DNA from: Paenirhizobium cremeum
GTDB taxonomy: Bacteria > Pseudomonadota > Alphaproteobacteria > Rhizobiales > Rhizobiaceae
Assembly (NCBI RefSeq): GCF_022884085.1
Contig: NZ_JAGGCS010000001.1
Span: 1 to 64,000, forward strand
Direction of reading: 5' to 3'
DNA length: 64,000 bases
The translations under genes were made by a program, and so were the position numbers. Numbering within the stretch: position 1 is the stretch's first letter; the number at the start of each line of letters is the position of its first letter. Below the pieces are notes generated by a model that saw only the letters and a list, made by a program, of their open reading frames with translations, was not told the origin of the DNA and made no database searches. Shown in pieces: positions 1 through 7,439 of the stretch.

Positions 1-37
1 CAAGGGTGAATCCATCCGCGGCGTCGTCGTCTATTGA
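1..37 (+). CDS. adhC: 3' end of class III alcohol dehydrogenase (partial)
   Basis: Only the last eleven codons and the stop (35-37) lie in the window; the frame starts at base 2 and reads KGESIRGVVVY. This resembles the C-terminus of S-(hydroxymethyl)glutathione dehydrogenase (class III ADH), where a G(K/E)SIR motif precedes the final residues. The presence of fghA, which encodes the next enzyme of glutathione-dependent formaldehyde oxidation, 1.6 kb downstream on the same strand supports the call. The next gene's TTG start overlaps this stop. The assignment rests on a very short peptide plus context. Confidence 0.6.
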   Translation, partial: KGESIRGVVVY

Positions 38-495
38 AGGCCCTGCCCGCCTATACCGTCGATGTGCGGAGACTGGACCGGTTCTCCGCCATCGAACTCT
101 ATGACATGCTGAAGATGCGTGTCGACGTCTTTGTCGTCGAGCAGCAATGCGCCTATCCCGAACTCGACGGCAACGATCCCGAATGCCTGCACCTGCGCCT
201 GATGAATGGTCCGGAACTCCTCGCCTGCGCCAGACTTTGGCGACCGCAAGCGGACGCAAACCCGCGGATCGGCCGGGTGACGGTTTCACCTGAGCATCGG
301 GGAAAACGTCTCGGCGAGGCGCTGATGCGGGAAGCGATCTGCGAATGCGAGAAGGCCTATCCGGACGAACCGATCGAGCTTTCCGCCCAGGCGCACCTGC
401 AGCGCTTCTACGGTTCGTTCGGTTTCAGGCCGATCTCCGATGAATATCTCGAGGACGGAATCCCGCATGTCGACATGTTGAGGGATCAACGATGA
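34..495 (+). CDS. GNAT family N-acetyltransferase (ElaA-like)
   Basis: A 153-residue protein, the same length as E. coli ElaA, with the ElaA pattern near the N-terminus (MRVDVFVVEQQCAYPELDG, about residues 28-46) and the GNAT acetyl-CoA-binding segment around VSPEHRGKRLGEALM (residues 89-103). The substrate is unknown. The start is a TTG that overlaps the stop of the preceding dehydrogenase, with no Shine-Dalgarno visible, so translation is probably coupled. The next ATG (residue 25) would remove part of the conserved N-terminal region. The stop overlaps the start of the following gene (ATGA). It is a passenger in the formaldehyde operon; family call firm, function not. Confidence 0.85.
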   Translation: MKALPAYTVDVRRLDRFSAIELYDMLKMRVDVFVVEQQCAYPELDGNDPECLHLRLMNGPELLACARLWRPQADANPRIGRVTVSPEHRGKRLGEALMREAICECEKAYPDEPIELSAQAHLQRFYGSFGFRPISDEYLEDGIPHVDMLRDQR

Positions 496-932
496 TCTAT
501 GTCGATGCCGACGCCTGTCCGGTGAAGCCGGAAATCCTGAAAGTCGCCGAGCGACACGGACTGGAAGTGACATTCGTTGCCAATTCCGGCCTTCGCCCTT
601 CGCGCGATCCGATGGTGAAAAACGTCATCGTCTCCAACGGGTTCGATGCCGCCGACAACTGGATCGCCGAACGGGCCGGCCCCGGCGACATCGTCGTTAC
701 GGCCGACGTGCCGCTGGCCGGTCGCTGCGTCGCCGCCGGTGCGCAGGTGACCGGACCGACCGGCAGGGTCTTCGACGCCACGAATATCGGCATGGCCACC
801 GCCATGCGGGACCTCGGCGCGCATCTGCGCGAAACAGGCGAAAGCAAGGGTTACAATGCCGCCTTCTCCCCACGCGACCGCTCCGCCTTTCTCGAAACGC
901 TTGACCGGCTCTGCCGCAGGGTCAAGAAATGA
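492..932 (+). CDS. YaiI/YqxD family protein (DUF188)
   Basis: A 146-residue protein starting MIYVDADACPVKPEI, the hallmark of the UPF0178/YaiI family, with an acidic DADACP motif that recalls PIN-like nucleases. No catalytic activity is established for the family as far as I know. The ATG overlaps the preceding stop by four bases, so the two genes are almost certainly co-transcribed. No signal peptide or membrane segment is visible, so it should be cytoplasmic. The length fits E. coli YaiI. Confidence 0.85.
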   Translation: MIYVDADACPVKPEILKVAERHGLEVTFVANSGLRPSRDPMVKNVIVSNGFDAADNWIAERAGPGDIVVTADVPLAGRCVAAGAQVTGPTGRVFDATNIGMATAMRDLGAHLRETGESKGYNAAFSPRDRSAFLETLDRLCRRVKK

Positions 933-950
933 CGGAACGTCTTTAGGAAA

Positions 951-1619
951 ATGGCGATGAAGCAGGGAGGAAAGCGATACGGCATCGACCGGCGGCATCA
1001 GCCGTTCGTCATCGCCCTGTTGCTGGCGTTGGTCACTCTGCCGATCACCATACCGCTCGTTCCCGGCTTCACGGTGGAAATTGCGGCCATCGTCTTTTTT
1101 CTCGGCTATCTCTCGCAGATCGCCCGCCGCATGCCGGCGCTGACCGCTGCCCATTTCAGGGCAAGTGCCGAGGTTGATGACGCCCCGGCGCTTGCCATCA
1201 TCGCGGTGACGCTGCTTGCCGTTGCTGTCACCGTCATTTCGCTGTTTCTGGCGCTCAACCATGTGACAGCCTCGACCGGCTGGACCCTCGGGCTTGCCTT
1301 CTGCTCGGTCATTCTCGGCTGGATGACAATCCACACCATGGCCGCGATGCACTATGCCCATCTTTTCTGGCGCCCGGAGAGCACGGAGGAAGGCGCGGAC
1401 AAACGTGGCGGACTGGAGTTTCCCGGCACCGAAGAACCAAGCGGCTGGGACTTTCTGTATTTCTCCTTCGTCATCGGCATGACCGCCCAGACTTCAGATA
1501 CCGAGATCACCACGACACACATGCGGCGCATCAACCTGCTGCATGCGATCGTTTCCTATTTTTTCAACACCGTGCTTGTCGCCGCCGCCGTGAATGCCGC
1601 GGTTTCACTGGCAGGCTGA
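951..1619 (+). CDS. DUF1345 family integral membrane protein
   Basis: A 222-residue protein with about five hydrophobic helices: residues 17-35, 38-57, 81-103, 108-130 and 195-220. Between helices 4 and 5 lies the motif WDFLYFSFVIGMTAQTSD, characteristic of DUF1345 proteins. The role is unknown. The start is ATG 18 bases after the previous stop, with AGGAAA just upstream. It sits between the YaiI-like gene and fghA on the same strand, so it is probably part of the same transcript, but nothing in the sequence links it chemically to formaldehyde oxidation. Confidence 0.8.
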   Translation: MAMKQGGKRYGIDRRHQPFVIALLLALVTLPITIPLVPGFTVEIAAIVFFLGYLSQIARRMPALTAAHFRASAEVDDAPALAIIAVTLLAVAVTVISLFLALNHVTASTGWTLGLAFCSVILGWMTIHTMAAMHYAHLFWRPESTEEGADKRGGLEFPGTEEPSGWDFLYFSFVIGMTAQTSDTEITTTHMRRINLLHAIVSYFFNTVLVAAAVNAAVSLAG

Positions 1620-1642
1620 TCTGCTCCATCAGAGGTATTGTC

Positions 1643-2476
1643 ATGAAAATCATCTCCCAGAACACCGCCTTCGACGGCATGCAGGGCGTCTTTTCCCACG
1701 ACTCCGAGGCTTGCCGGTGCGAGATGACCTTTGCCGTCTTCGTACCGCCGCAGGCGATCAAGGAAAAGCGGCCGGTCCTCTGGTATCTCTCGGGCCTCAC
1801 CTGCACCCATGCCAACGTCATGGAAAAAGGCGAGTATCGCCGCATGGCTTCCGAACTCGGCCTCATCATCGTCTGCCCCGACACCAGCCCGCGCGGCAAC
1901 GACGTGCCGGACGAACTGACCAACTGGAAGATGGGCAAGGGCGCGGGCATGTATCTCGATGCGACCGAAAAACCCTGGTCCGAGAACTACCAGATGTACA
2001 CCTACATCACGCAGGAACTGCCGGCGCTGGTCGCCGAACACTTCCGCGTCGACATGGACCGGCAGGGCATCTTCGGCCACTCGATGGGCGGCCATGGCGC
2101 CATGACCATCGCGCTGAAGAACCCCGAAACCTACAGGAGCTGCTCGGCGTTTGCGCCGATCGTCAGCCCCTCGACGGCCGACTGGACGCCCGACGCCTTC
2201 ACCAAGTATCTCGGCGAGGATCAGGCTGCATGGCGGCCCTACGACGCCTGCGCGCTGGTCGAGGACGGCGCGCGCTTCCCGGAATTCCTGATCGATCAGG
2301 GCAAGGCCGACAGCTTCCTCGAAACCGGCCTGAAGCCCTGGCTGTTCGAAGAGGCGATCAAGGGCACGGACATCGGCCTGACGCTCCGGATGCACGAGCG
2401 CTACGACCACTCTTATTTCTTCATCTCCACCTTCATGGACGATCACCTGAAGTGGCACGCCGAGCGCCTCGGCTAA
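1643..2476 (+). CDS. fghA: S-formylglutathione hydrolase
   Basis: A 277-residue alpha/beta hydrolase of the esterase D type that hydrolyses S-formylglutathione to formate and glutathione, the second step of glutathione-dependent formaldehyde oxidation. The nucleophile motif GHSMGGHGA puts the catalytic serine at residue 147. The SGLTCTHANVMEKGE segment (residues 50-64) and the ERYDHSYFFI segment carrying the catalytic histidine are typical of the family, as is the length. It follows the DUF1345 gene by 23 bases with AGAGG upstream. A bidirectional terminator lies 21 bases past its stop, so it is the last gene of the operon. Confidence 0.95.
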   Translation: MKIISQNTAFDGMQGVFSHDSEACRCEMTFAVFVPPQAIKEKRPVLWYLSGLTCTHANVMEKGEYRRMASELGLIIVCPDTSPRGNDVPDELTNWKMGKGAGMYLDATEKPWSENYQMYTYITQELPALVAEHFRVDMDRQGIFGHSMGGHGAMTIALKNPETYRSCSAFAPIVSPSTADWTPDAFTKYLGEDQAAWRPYDACALVEDGARFPEFLIDQGKADSFLETGLKPWLFEEAIKGTDIGLTLRMHERYDHSYFFISTFMDDHLKWHAERLG

Positions 2477-2497
2477 GCCGGCTTCACCTGTCAAACA

Positions 2498-2522
2498 AAA
2501 GGGCGGCCGCGAGCCGCCCTTT
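2498..2522. terminator. Bidirectional rho-independent terminator
   Basis: A perfect 10-bp stem (AAAGGGCGGC / GCCGCCCTTT) with a 5-base loop lies between the convergent ends of fghA and the GH43 gene. It is followed by a pyrimidine run on the plus strand (TTTCCTTTC) and by TTTTGTTTG on the minus strand, so it can stop transcription from both sides. Confidence 0.85.
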
Positions 2523-2526
2523 CCTT

Positions 2527-4137
2527 TCAAAGCCTGCGATAGACGAACCAGTCGAAATCGGCGGGCTTTGCGCGCCCGCTGATATCGAAGGCGAACATGC
2601 CGACAAACGCGCCGGTGAAGGAGCCGTGTTCTCCGCGCCCGCCCTCGTCTGAGACGACGCCGGCATCGAGCGCCGGGCCGATCGGCTGCCAGCGATCCTC
2701 ACCGGCCGCGCGCCAGAAGAATTGCGCCGCGTTGTCGATGACCTCCAGGGCGAGATCGAGCGCTCCCTCCGGCACCGGAATGCCATGGCCTGCCGGAAAC
2801 TCCAGTCGTCCCTCCGGATAATCGCCGGGGCAGGATAGGATCGTCAGGACACGTCCGAGTTTTTCATGCAGCGTCATCCCCAGCGCATGGAACTTGTGGC
2901 GATTATAATAATGGGTCAGTCCGGCGACCTGCTGATAGGTGTCCGGGTCGAATTCGACCCTCGTCTCGGCCCGGAAGCAGTGATCCTCCTGCCGCCGGGC
3001 GACGAGCGACTGCTCGAACCAGGAACCGATGCTTTCGCGTCCGAAGAGCCGAAGATGTCCGGGGCGTCGCGTCAGGCTGAAGAGACGGTAGGGTTCTGGA
3101 GTTCTGAGCCACTGGAACTCTTCCGGCAGTTTCACGCCATGGAAATCGCTTCGGACGATTTCCGGACGTTCGCTCCGGGTCACCGTAAAGGGCGCCTCGA
3201 CGCTGACCGCGGGTACCGGGCCGCCATCGGCGAGATAGAGCCAGCCGTCATCCCGCCAGACGCATTTCTGGATCGCCGTTTCGCGGCCGAGCGTGCATCT
3301 CCGCAACGGAGGAAGCGGCCGTCCGCAGAGATGGGTGTGATAGGCCTCGCCTTCCGGCGTTTCGACATATTGGCCGTGCCCTGCCCTCTGCAACGTTGCC
3401 TGCGGGTGGTCCTTCGCGGTGATGAGATGCACCTGCGGATGCGTCTCATAGGGGCCGTCGATCGTCCGGGACCGCGCCATGGTCACGGCATGGTCGTAGC
3501 CCGTGCCGCCCTCGGCCGTCGTGAGATAGTACCAGCCGTCGCGCTTGAAGAGATGCGGTCCCTCCACCAGCCCGAGCGGGCTCCCCGCGAAGATGTTCTT
3601 TACCGGCCCCGTGAGCGTCTTCGAGACCGGGTCCCATTCCTGCAGCAGGATACCGTCGAAGGCCGGGTGTTTGGGCGAACCGCCATAGCTTTCGGACCGG
3701 TGGTTCCACTGCATGTTGAGGAACCACTTGCGTCCGTCGTCGTCATGGAAAAGCGAGGGGTCGAAACCGGAAGAGTTCACATAGACCGGATCGGACCATT
3801 CCCCATCGATCGAGGACGACGTCACGATGTAGTTGTGGGCGTCCTTGAAGTTGCCGTCGAAGCGTTTGACGTCGGTATAGACCAGCCAGAACAGGCCGTC
3901 GGAAAACGACAGGCAAGGCGCCCATATACCGCAGCTGTCGGGATTGCCGCGCATGTCGAGCTGGCTTGCCCGCTCCAGCGGCCGCCGCACGAGCCGCCAG
4001 TTCGCCAGATCCCGCGAATGATGAATCTGCACGCCCGGATACCACTCGAAGGTCGAGGTGGCGATGTAGTAGTCCTCTCCGACCCGGCAGATCGACGGGT
4101 CCGGGTTGAAACCCGGCAGGATGGGGTTCAGGATCAT
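2527..4137 (-). CDS. Glycoside hydrolase family 43 (beta-xylosidase/arabinosidase type)
   Basis: A 536-residue protein opening with NPILPGFNPDPSICRVGEDY, where the aspartate of NPDPS is the general base of GH43. A downstream VEGPHLFKRDGWYYL segment carries the proton-donor glutamate. The N-terminal five-bladed propeller is followed by a beta-sandwich of about 200 residues, the arrangement of GH43 beta-xylosidases. No signal peptide is visible, so it should act in the cytoplasm on imported oligosaccharides. It is the last gene of the sugar operon, with a GGAGG-type site before the ATG. Substrate (xylo- or arabino-oligosaccharide) is not settled by sequence alone. Confidence 0.88.
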   Translation of the reverse strand: MILNPILPGFNPDPSICRVGEDYYIATSTFEWYPGVQIHHSRDLANWRLVRRPLERASQLDMRGNPDSCGIWAPCLSFSDGLFWLVYTDVKRFDGNFKDAHNYIVTSSSIDGEWSDPVYVNSSGFDPSLFHDDDGRKWFLNMQWNHRSESYGGSPKHPAFDGILLQEWDPVSKTLTGPVKNIFAGSPLGLVEGPHLFKRDGWYYLTTAEGGTGYDHAVTMARSRTIDGPYETHPQVHLITAKDHPQATLQRAGHGQYVETPEGEAYHTHLCGRPLPPLRRCTLGRETAIQKCVWRDDGWLYLADGGPVPAVSVEAPFTVTRSERPEIVRSDFHGVKLPEEFQWLRTPEPYRLFSLTRRPGHLRLFGRESIGSWFEQSLVARRQEDHCFRAETRVEFDPDTYQQVAGLTHYYNRHKFHALGMTLHEKLGRVLTILSCPGDYPEGRLEFPAGHGIPVPEGALDLALEVIDNAAQFFWRAAGEDRWQPIGPALDAGVVSDEGGRGEHGSFTGAFVGMFAFDISGRAKPADFDWFVYRRL

Positions 4138-4159
4138 GCATTCTCCTCCAAAATCGCGA

Positions 4160-4188
4160 GCCCCCCTCTGGCCCGCCGACAGAGGGGG
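4160..4188. repeat. Short palindromic repeat, copy A
   Basis: Between the aldo/keto reductase and GH43 genes, CCCCCTCTG and CAGAGGGGG face each other around GCCCGCCGA. The left arm plus loop (CCCCCCTCTGGCCCGCCG) nearly repeats in two places inside cobN (55081 onward and 56853 onward), so this is one member of a dispersed family rather than a private terminator. Confidence 0.7.
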
Positions 4189-4203
4189 TATCCAGTCACA
4201 GCT

Positions 4204-5256
4204 TCATTTCTTCCGTCTCGGCGGCCCCTTGCGCTCGGCCGACGCCGCCCAGATATTAATGTCGGCGTCCCTGGCATAGACATCGATCTCGGCCAGTTCC
4301 GCCTCGGAAAACGCATTGTTCTCCAGAGCCTTGACACAGTCCTCCACCTGCTCCGGCCGCGACGCGCCGATCAGCGCCGAGGTGATCCGCCCGCCCCTGA
4401 GCACCCAGGCGAGCGCCATCTGCGCAAGCGTCTGTCCCCGCCGTTCGGCGATAGCGTTGAGCGCGCGGATATTTTCGAGGTTGCGCTCGTTGAGGAAGGC
4501 CGGATCGAGCGAACGGTCGAGCGCTGCGCGGCTGCCGGCCGGAATGCCGCCGAGATATTTCGATGTCAGCATGCCCTGGGCAAGCGGCGAGAAGACGATT
4601 GCGCCGACACCCAGTTCCTCCAGCGTGTCGACGAGGCCGTCCTCCTCGATCCAGCGGTTTATCATCGAATAGCTCGGCTGGTGGATGAGGAGCGGCGTGC
4701 CGAGCGATTTCAATATGTCGTAAGCGGCACGGGTCCGGTTCGAATTATAGGAGGAAATGCCGATGTAAAGCGCCCTGCCCGAGCGCACGATGTGATCGAG
4801 CGCCGCACAGGTTTCCTCGAGCGGCGTGTCGGGATCGAAGCGGTGGGAATAGAAGATGTCGACGTAATCGAGGCCGAGCCGCTTGAGGCTCTGGTCGCAG
4901 GACGAAATGAGATATTTCCGGCTGCCCCATTCGCCATAGGGACCCGGCCACATGTGATATCCGGCCTTGGTCGATATGACCAGTTCGTCCCGGAGACCGG
5001 CGAAATCGGTTTTCAGGATTTCGCCGAAAGCCTGTTCGGAGGCGCCGCCGGGCGGGCCGTAATTGTTGGCGAGGTCGAAATGGGTAATGCCGAGATCGAA
5101 AGCTTTCCGGCAGATCGCCTGCTTGGTGACGTGCGGTGTCTCGACGCCGAAATTCTGCCAGAGCCCGAGCGATATCGCCGGTAGTTTGAGGCCGCTCCTG
5201 CCGCAGCGATTATAGGTCATCCGCTCGTAGCGGTTCTCGGCCGGTTGCCAGATCAT
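4204..5256 (-). CDS. Aldo/keto reductase, YghZ-like
   Basis: A 350-residue NADPH-dependent oxidoreductase of the YghZ (L-glyceraldehyde-3-phosphate reductase) group. The AKR tetrad is visible: Asp and Tyr in THFDLANNYGPPGGASE, Lys in ISTKAGYH and His in DIFYSHRFDP. I place the start at 5256 (MIWQPAENRYERM) because GGAGAG lies at the right spacing upstream; the frame stays open further but without a comparable site. Within the sugar operon it probably reduces a sugar aldehyde or ketone intermediate, an inference from context. E. coli YghZ has a similar length. Confidence 0.88.
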   Translation of the reverse strand: MIWQPAENRYERMTYNRCGRSGLKLPAISLGLWQNFGVETPHVTKQAICRKAFDLGITHFDLANNYGPPGGASEQAFGEILKTDFAGLRDELVISTKAGYHMWPGPYGEWGSRKYLISSCDQSLKRLGLDYVDIFYSHRFDPDTPLEETCAALDHIVRSGRALYIGISSYNSNRTRAAYDILKSLGTPLLIHQPSYSMINRWIEEDGLVDTLEELGVGAIVFSPLAQGMLTSKYLGGIPAGSRAALDRSLDPAFLNERNLENIRALNAIAERRGQTLAQMALAWVLRGGRITSALIGASRPEQVEDCVKALENNAFSEAELAEIDVYARDADINIWAASAERKGPPRRKK

Positions 5257-5415
5257 GAAGGTCTCTCCAAATGCAATACTCGTTGCCGCAGGACACAGGG
5301 CCCAGACTGGCCTGCCGGCTCCCCCATAAGCGGGTAGAAACCGTGGGGTGCGGCATTTCCCCAGGAGCGTGAGCTTAACCCAGCCATCCGGGAAATCCAT
5401 CGTCGGGCGCGCCTA

Positions 5416-5450
5416 TGCCCCTCCCCTTATGGAGAGGGGCTGGGGAAAGG
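5416..5450. repeat. Short palindromic repeat, copy B
   Basis: CCCCTCCCC and GGAGAGGGG form an imperfect hairpin followed by CTGGGGAAAGG, in the gap between the Gfo/Idh/MocA gene and the aldo/keto reductase. The same arrangement (CCCTCCCCCTT, GGGGAGGGG, TTGGGGAGGGG) recurs inside cobN at 55177-55210. Confidence 0.7.
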
Positions 5451-5453
5451 AAA

Positions 5454-6587
5454 TCACCGCAGCAGCGCCTGCGCCTCCTCGATACCGAGCGCCGCTGGCT
5501 GGGTGCAGGTGGTCGAAAGGGTGACGAACTCACCCGTCTCGCCGGATTTCAGGATGGAGGTCATGACATCGACGCCATGCAGCGCGCGGTCGAGCGAGCA
5601 GCGGGCATCCCTGCCATCGAGAATCGCCACGGCCATGTCCGCAAGGCCGGCCGTACGGTAGTTGGCGCGCGGCCCTTGCGGGCTCTCCTGGTTGTCGATG
5701 CCGAAGGGATGGTCCCATGCGTCCAGCGGCACAATGTTCTTGTCGCGGCCGGAAGCTTCCACCTTGCCGCCGAAGAAATTCGGATCAGGCACATAGAGCG
5801 AGCCGTCCGTACCGTAGAGTTCCATGTTGCCATGGCGGTGGGACCAGACGTCCCAACTTGCCGAGAGCGTGACCGTCGCGCCGTTTGCGAACTCCAGGAG
5901 CGCGTGTATGTTGGTGGGTGTCCTGACGGGGATCACCTCGCCGGCACGCGGCTGGCTGGTGATGGTGCGCGTTTCCGAGGCCATGGAAGTAAGCGCCGCC
6001 ACGCGCTTCACCGGCCCGATCAGGTTGATGAGATTGGCGATGTAGTAAGGTCCGAGGTCGAGGATCGGCCCGCCGCCCGGCAGGAAGAAGAAGTCCGGGT
6101 TCGGATGCCACATCTCCATGCCGGGGCTCATCACATGGCAGGTGCCCGAAGTGACGCGGCCGATTCCACCGTCATCGATGAACTTGCGGGCAAGCTGATG
6201 GGAGCCGCCGAGGAAGGTATCGGGCGCGCAGCCCACCGAAAGCCCCCTTTCCTTGGCGATCCGGCGGAGTTCCTCGCCGGCCGACAGGCTGAGCACCAAC
6301 GGTTTTTCCGAGTAGACATGCTTGCCCGCCTCGAGGATACGCTTGGAGACGGCGTAATGTGCATCCGGGATCGTCAGGTTGACGACGATGTCGAGCTCGT
6401 CGTTCGCCAGCAGTTCGTCCAGTGTCTGCGCCTTGACGCCGTATTCCTCCGCCCTGATTTCCGCGGCGTTCATGTTGAGGTCGCTGCAGGCCAGCACCTT
6501 CAGCCCCTTGAAGAGCGGGGCAAGTGAAAAATAGGTGGTCGAGATATTGCCGCATCCGATGATGCCGACGCCGAGTTCGCGTGCCAT
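5454..6587 (-). CDS. Gfo/Idh/MocA family oxidoreductase
   Basis: A 377-residue NAD(P)-dependent dehydrogenase. The N-terminal Rossmann motif VGIIGCGNIS (residues 7-16) is followed by the EKP motif in VYSEKPLVLS, which carries the family's catalytic lysine. The C-terminal alpha/beta domain closes with VMTSILKSGETGEFV, as usual. Substrates of the family are sugars, inositols and derivatives, and the position between a TIM-barrel isomerase and an aldo/keto reductase suggests a sugar oxidation step. Ordinary ATG start, 24 bases after the isomerase stop. The exact substrate cannot be read from sequence. Confidence 0.9.
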   Translation of the reverse strand: MARELGVGIIGCGNISTTYFSLAPLFKGLKVLACSDLNMNAAEIRAEEYGVKAQTLDELLANDELDIVVNLTIPDAHYAVSKRILEAGKHVYSEKPLVLSLSAGEELRRIAKERGLSVGCAPDTFLGGSHQLARKFIDDGGIGRVTSGTCHVMSPGMEMWHPNPDFFFLPGGGPILDLGPYYIANLINLIGPVKRVAALTSMASETRTITSQPRAGEVIPVRTPTNIHALLEFANGATVTLSASWDVWSHRHGNMELYGTDGSLYVPDPNFFGGKVEASGRDKNIVPLDAWDHPFGIDNQESPQGPRANYRTAGLADMAVAILDGRDARCSLDRALHGVDVMTSILKSGETGEFVTLSTTCTQPAALGIEEAQALLR

Positions 6588-6611
6588 GGGAGTATCCTGA
6601 GAGTCCGGGTG

Positions 6612-7373
6612 TCAGTAGGTTTTGAAGGCATCGATGGAACGCGCGATCAGGCGGCCGATGTCCTTCGGATTGTCATGTTCGAGAATATAATGGGCCACAC
6701 CATAGGGCCTGAGCGCCGCCATGAGATCCTTCCATGGTACGGTACCGTGCCCGACATCCGCCCAGCCGTCCTCATCGATATTGGTTCCCGCCGCGGCTAT
6801 GTCCTTGACGTGAACGGCGCTGATACGCTTGCCGTAGCTCTCGATCCAGGCAAATGGATCGGCCTTGCCGCGGATGATCCAGGCGATGTCTGCCTCCCAG
6901 GAGAGTTCCGGCCCGCCGGCAAAGATCTGCTCCTGGGGCGTCGAGCCATCCGGGAGCGTCGCGAATTCGAAATCGTGATTGTGCCAGCCGAAGACCAGAC
7001 CGGCATCACGGAACGGCTTGCCTGCCTCCTGCAGGCGCTTGCCGAAGGAGAACCAGCCGACCTCGTCCTTCGGCCGGGCATCCGGCATGAGATAGGGGCA
7101 ATAAACGGCCTCGATCCCGAGCGCTTTGACTATCCTCAATGCCCTGCCAGCATCGCCTTCGAGCATATCGAGACCGAAATGGCCGGTCGGCATGGTGAGC
7201 CCGTTCGCATCGAGTTCCGCACGGAGCTTGTCGAGACCGGTATCGTCGAGCGAGGCATACATCGCGCCATAGCCTTCCACATGGGTGTAGCCGGCTTCTG
7301 AGAGTTGCGGAAAGATCGCGGAAAAAGGTTGGAAATTGCGGGCGCTGTAAAGCTGGAAACCAAGCTTGGTCAT
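6612..7373 (-). CDS. Sugar phosphate isomerase/epimerase (xylose isomerase-like TIM barrel)
   Basis: A 253-residue AP-endonuclease-2/xylose-isomerase-like TIM barrel. Metal-binding segments are visible: HNHDFEF near residue 125, then EADIAWII and HVKDI, then a C-terminal ILEHDNPKD. The family includes 3-keto-sugar hydrolases/isomerases and inosose isomerases, often paired with Gfo/Idh/MocA dehydrogenases as here, so the two enzymes probably work in sequence. It starts with MTKLGFQLYSARNF. Activity within the family is open. Confidence 0.88.
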   Translation of the reverse strand: MTKLGFQLYSARNFQPFSAIFPQLSEAGYTHVEGYGAMYASLDDTGLDKLRAELDANGLTMPTGHFGLDMLEGDAGRALRIVKALGIEAVYCPYLMPDARPKDEVGWFSFGKRLQEAGKPFRDAGLVFGWHNHDFEFATLPDGSTPQEQIFAGGPELSWEADIAWIIRGKADPFAWIESYGKRISAVHVKDIAAAGTNIDEDGWADVGHGTVPWKDLMAALRPYGVAHYILEHDNPKDIGRLIARSIDAFKTY

Positions 7374-7439
7374 GGGGTCATTCCTCTTATTGCTGGGCTG
7401 GACCTTGAGAGTGCCGCCCCCGGTTCTGTGTAAAATCGT

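Noticed and set aside
2866..5184. A 772-codon open frame on the plus strand across the GH43 and aldo/keto reductase genes
   Set aside because: It lies antisense to two clear enzyme genes, its translation is Arg/Gly-rich with no domain, and such long antisense frames are common in GC-rich DNA.
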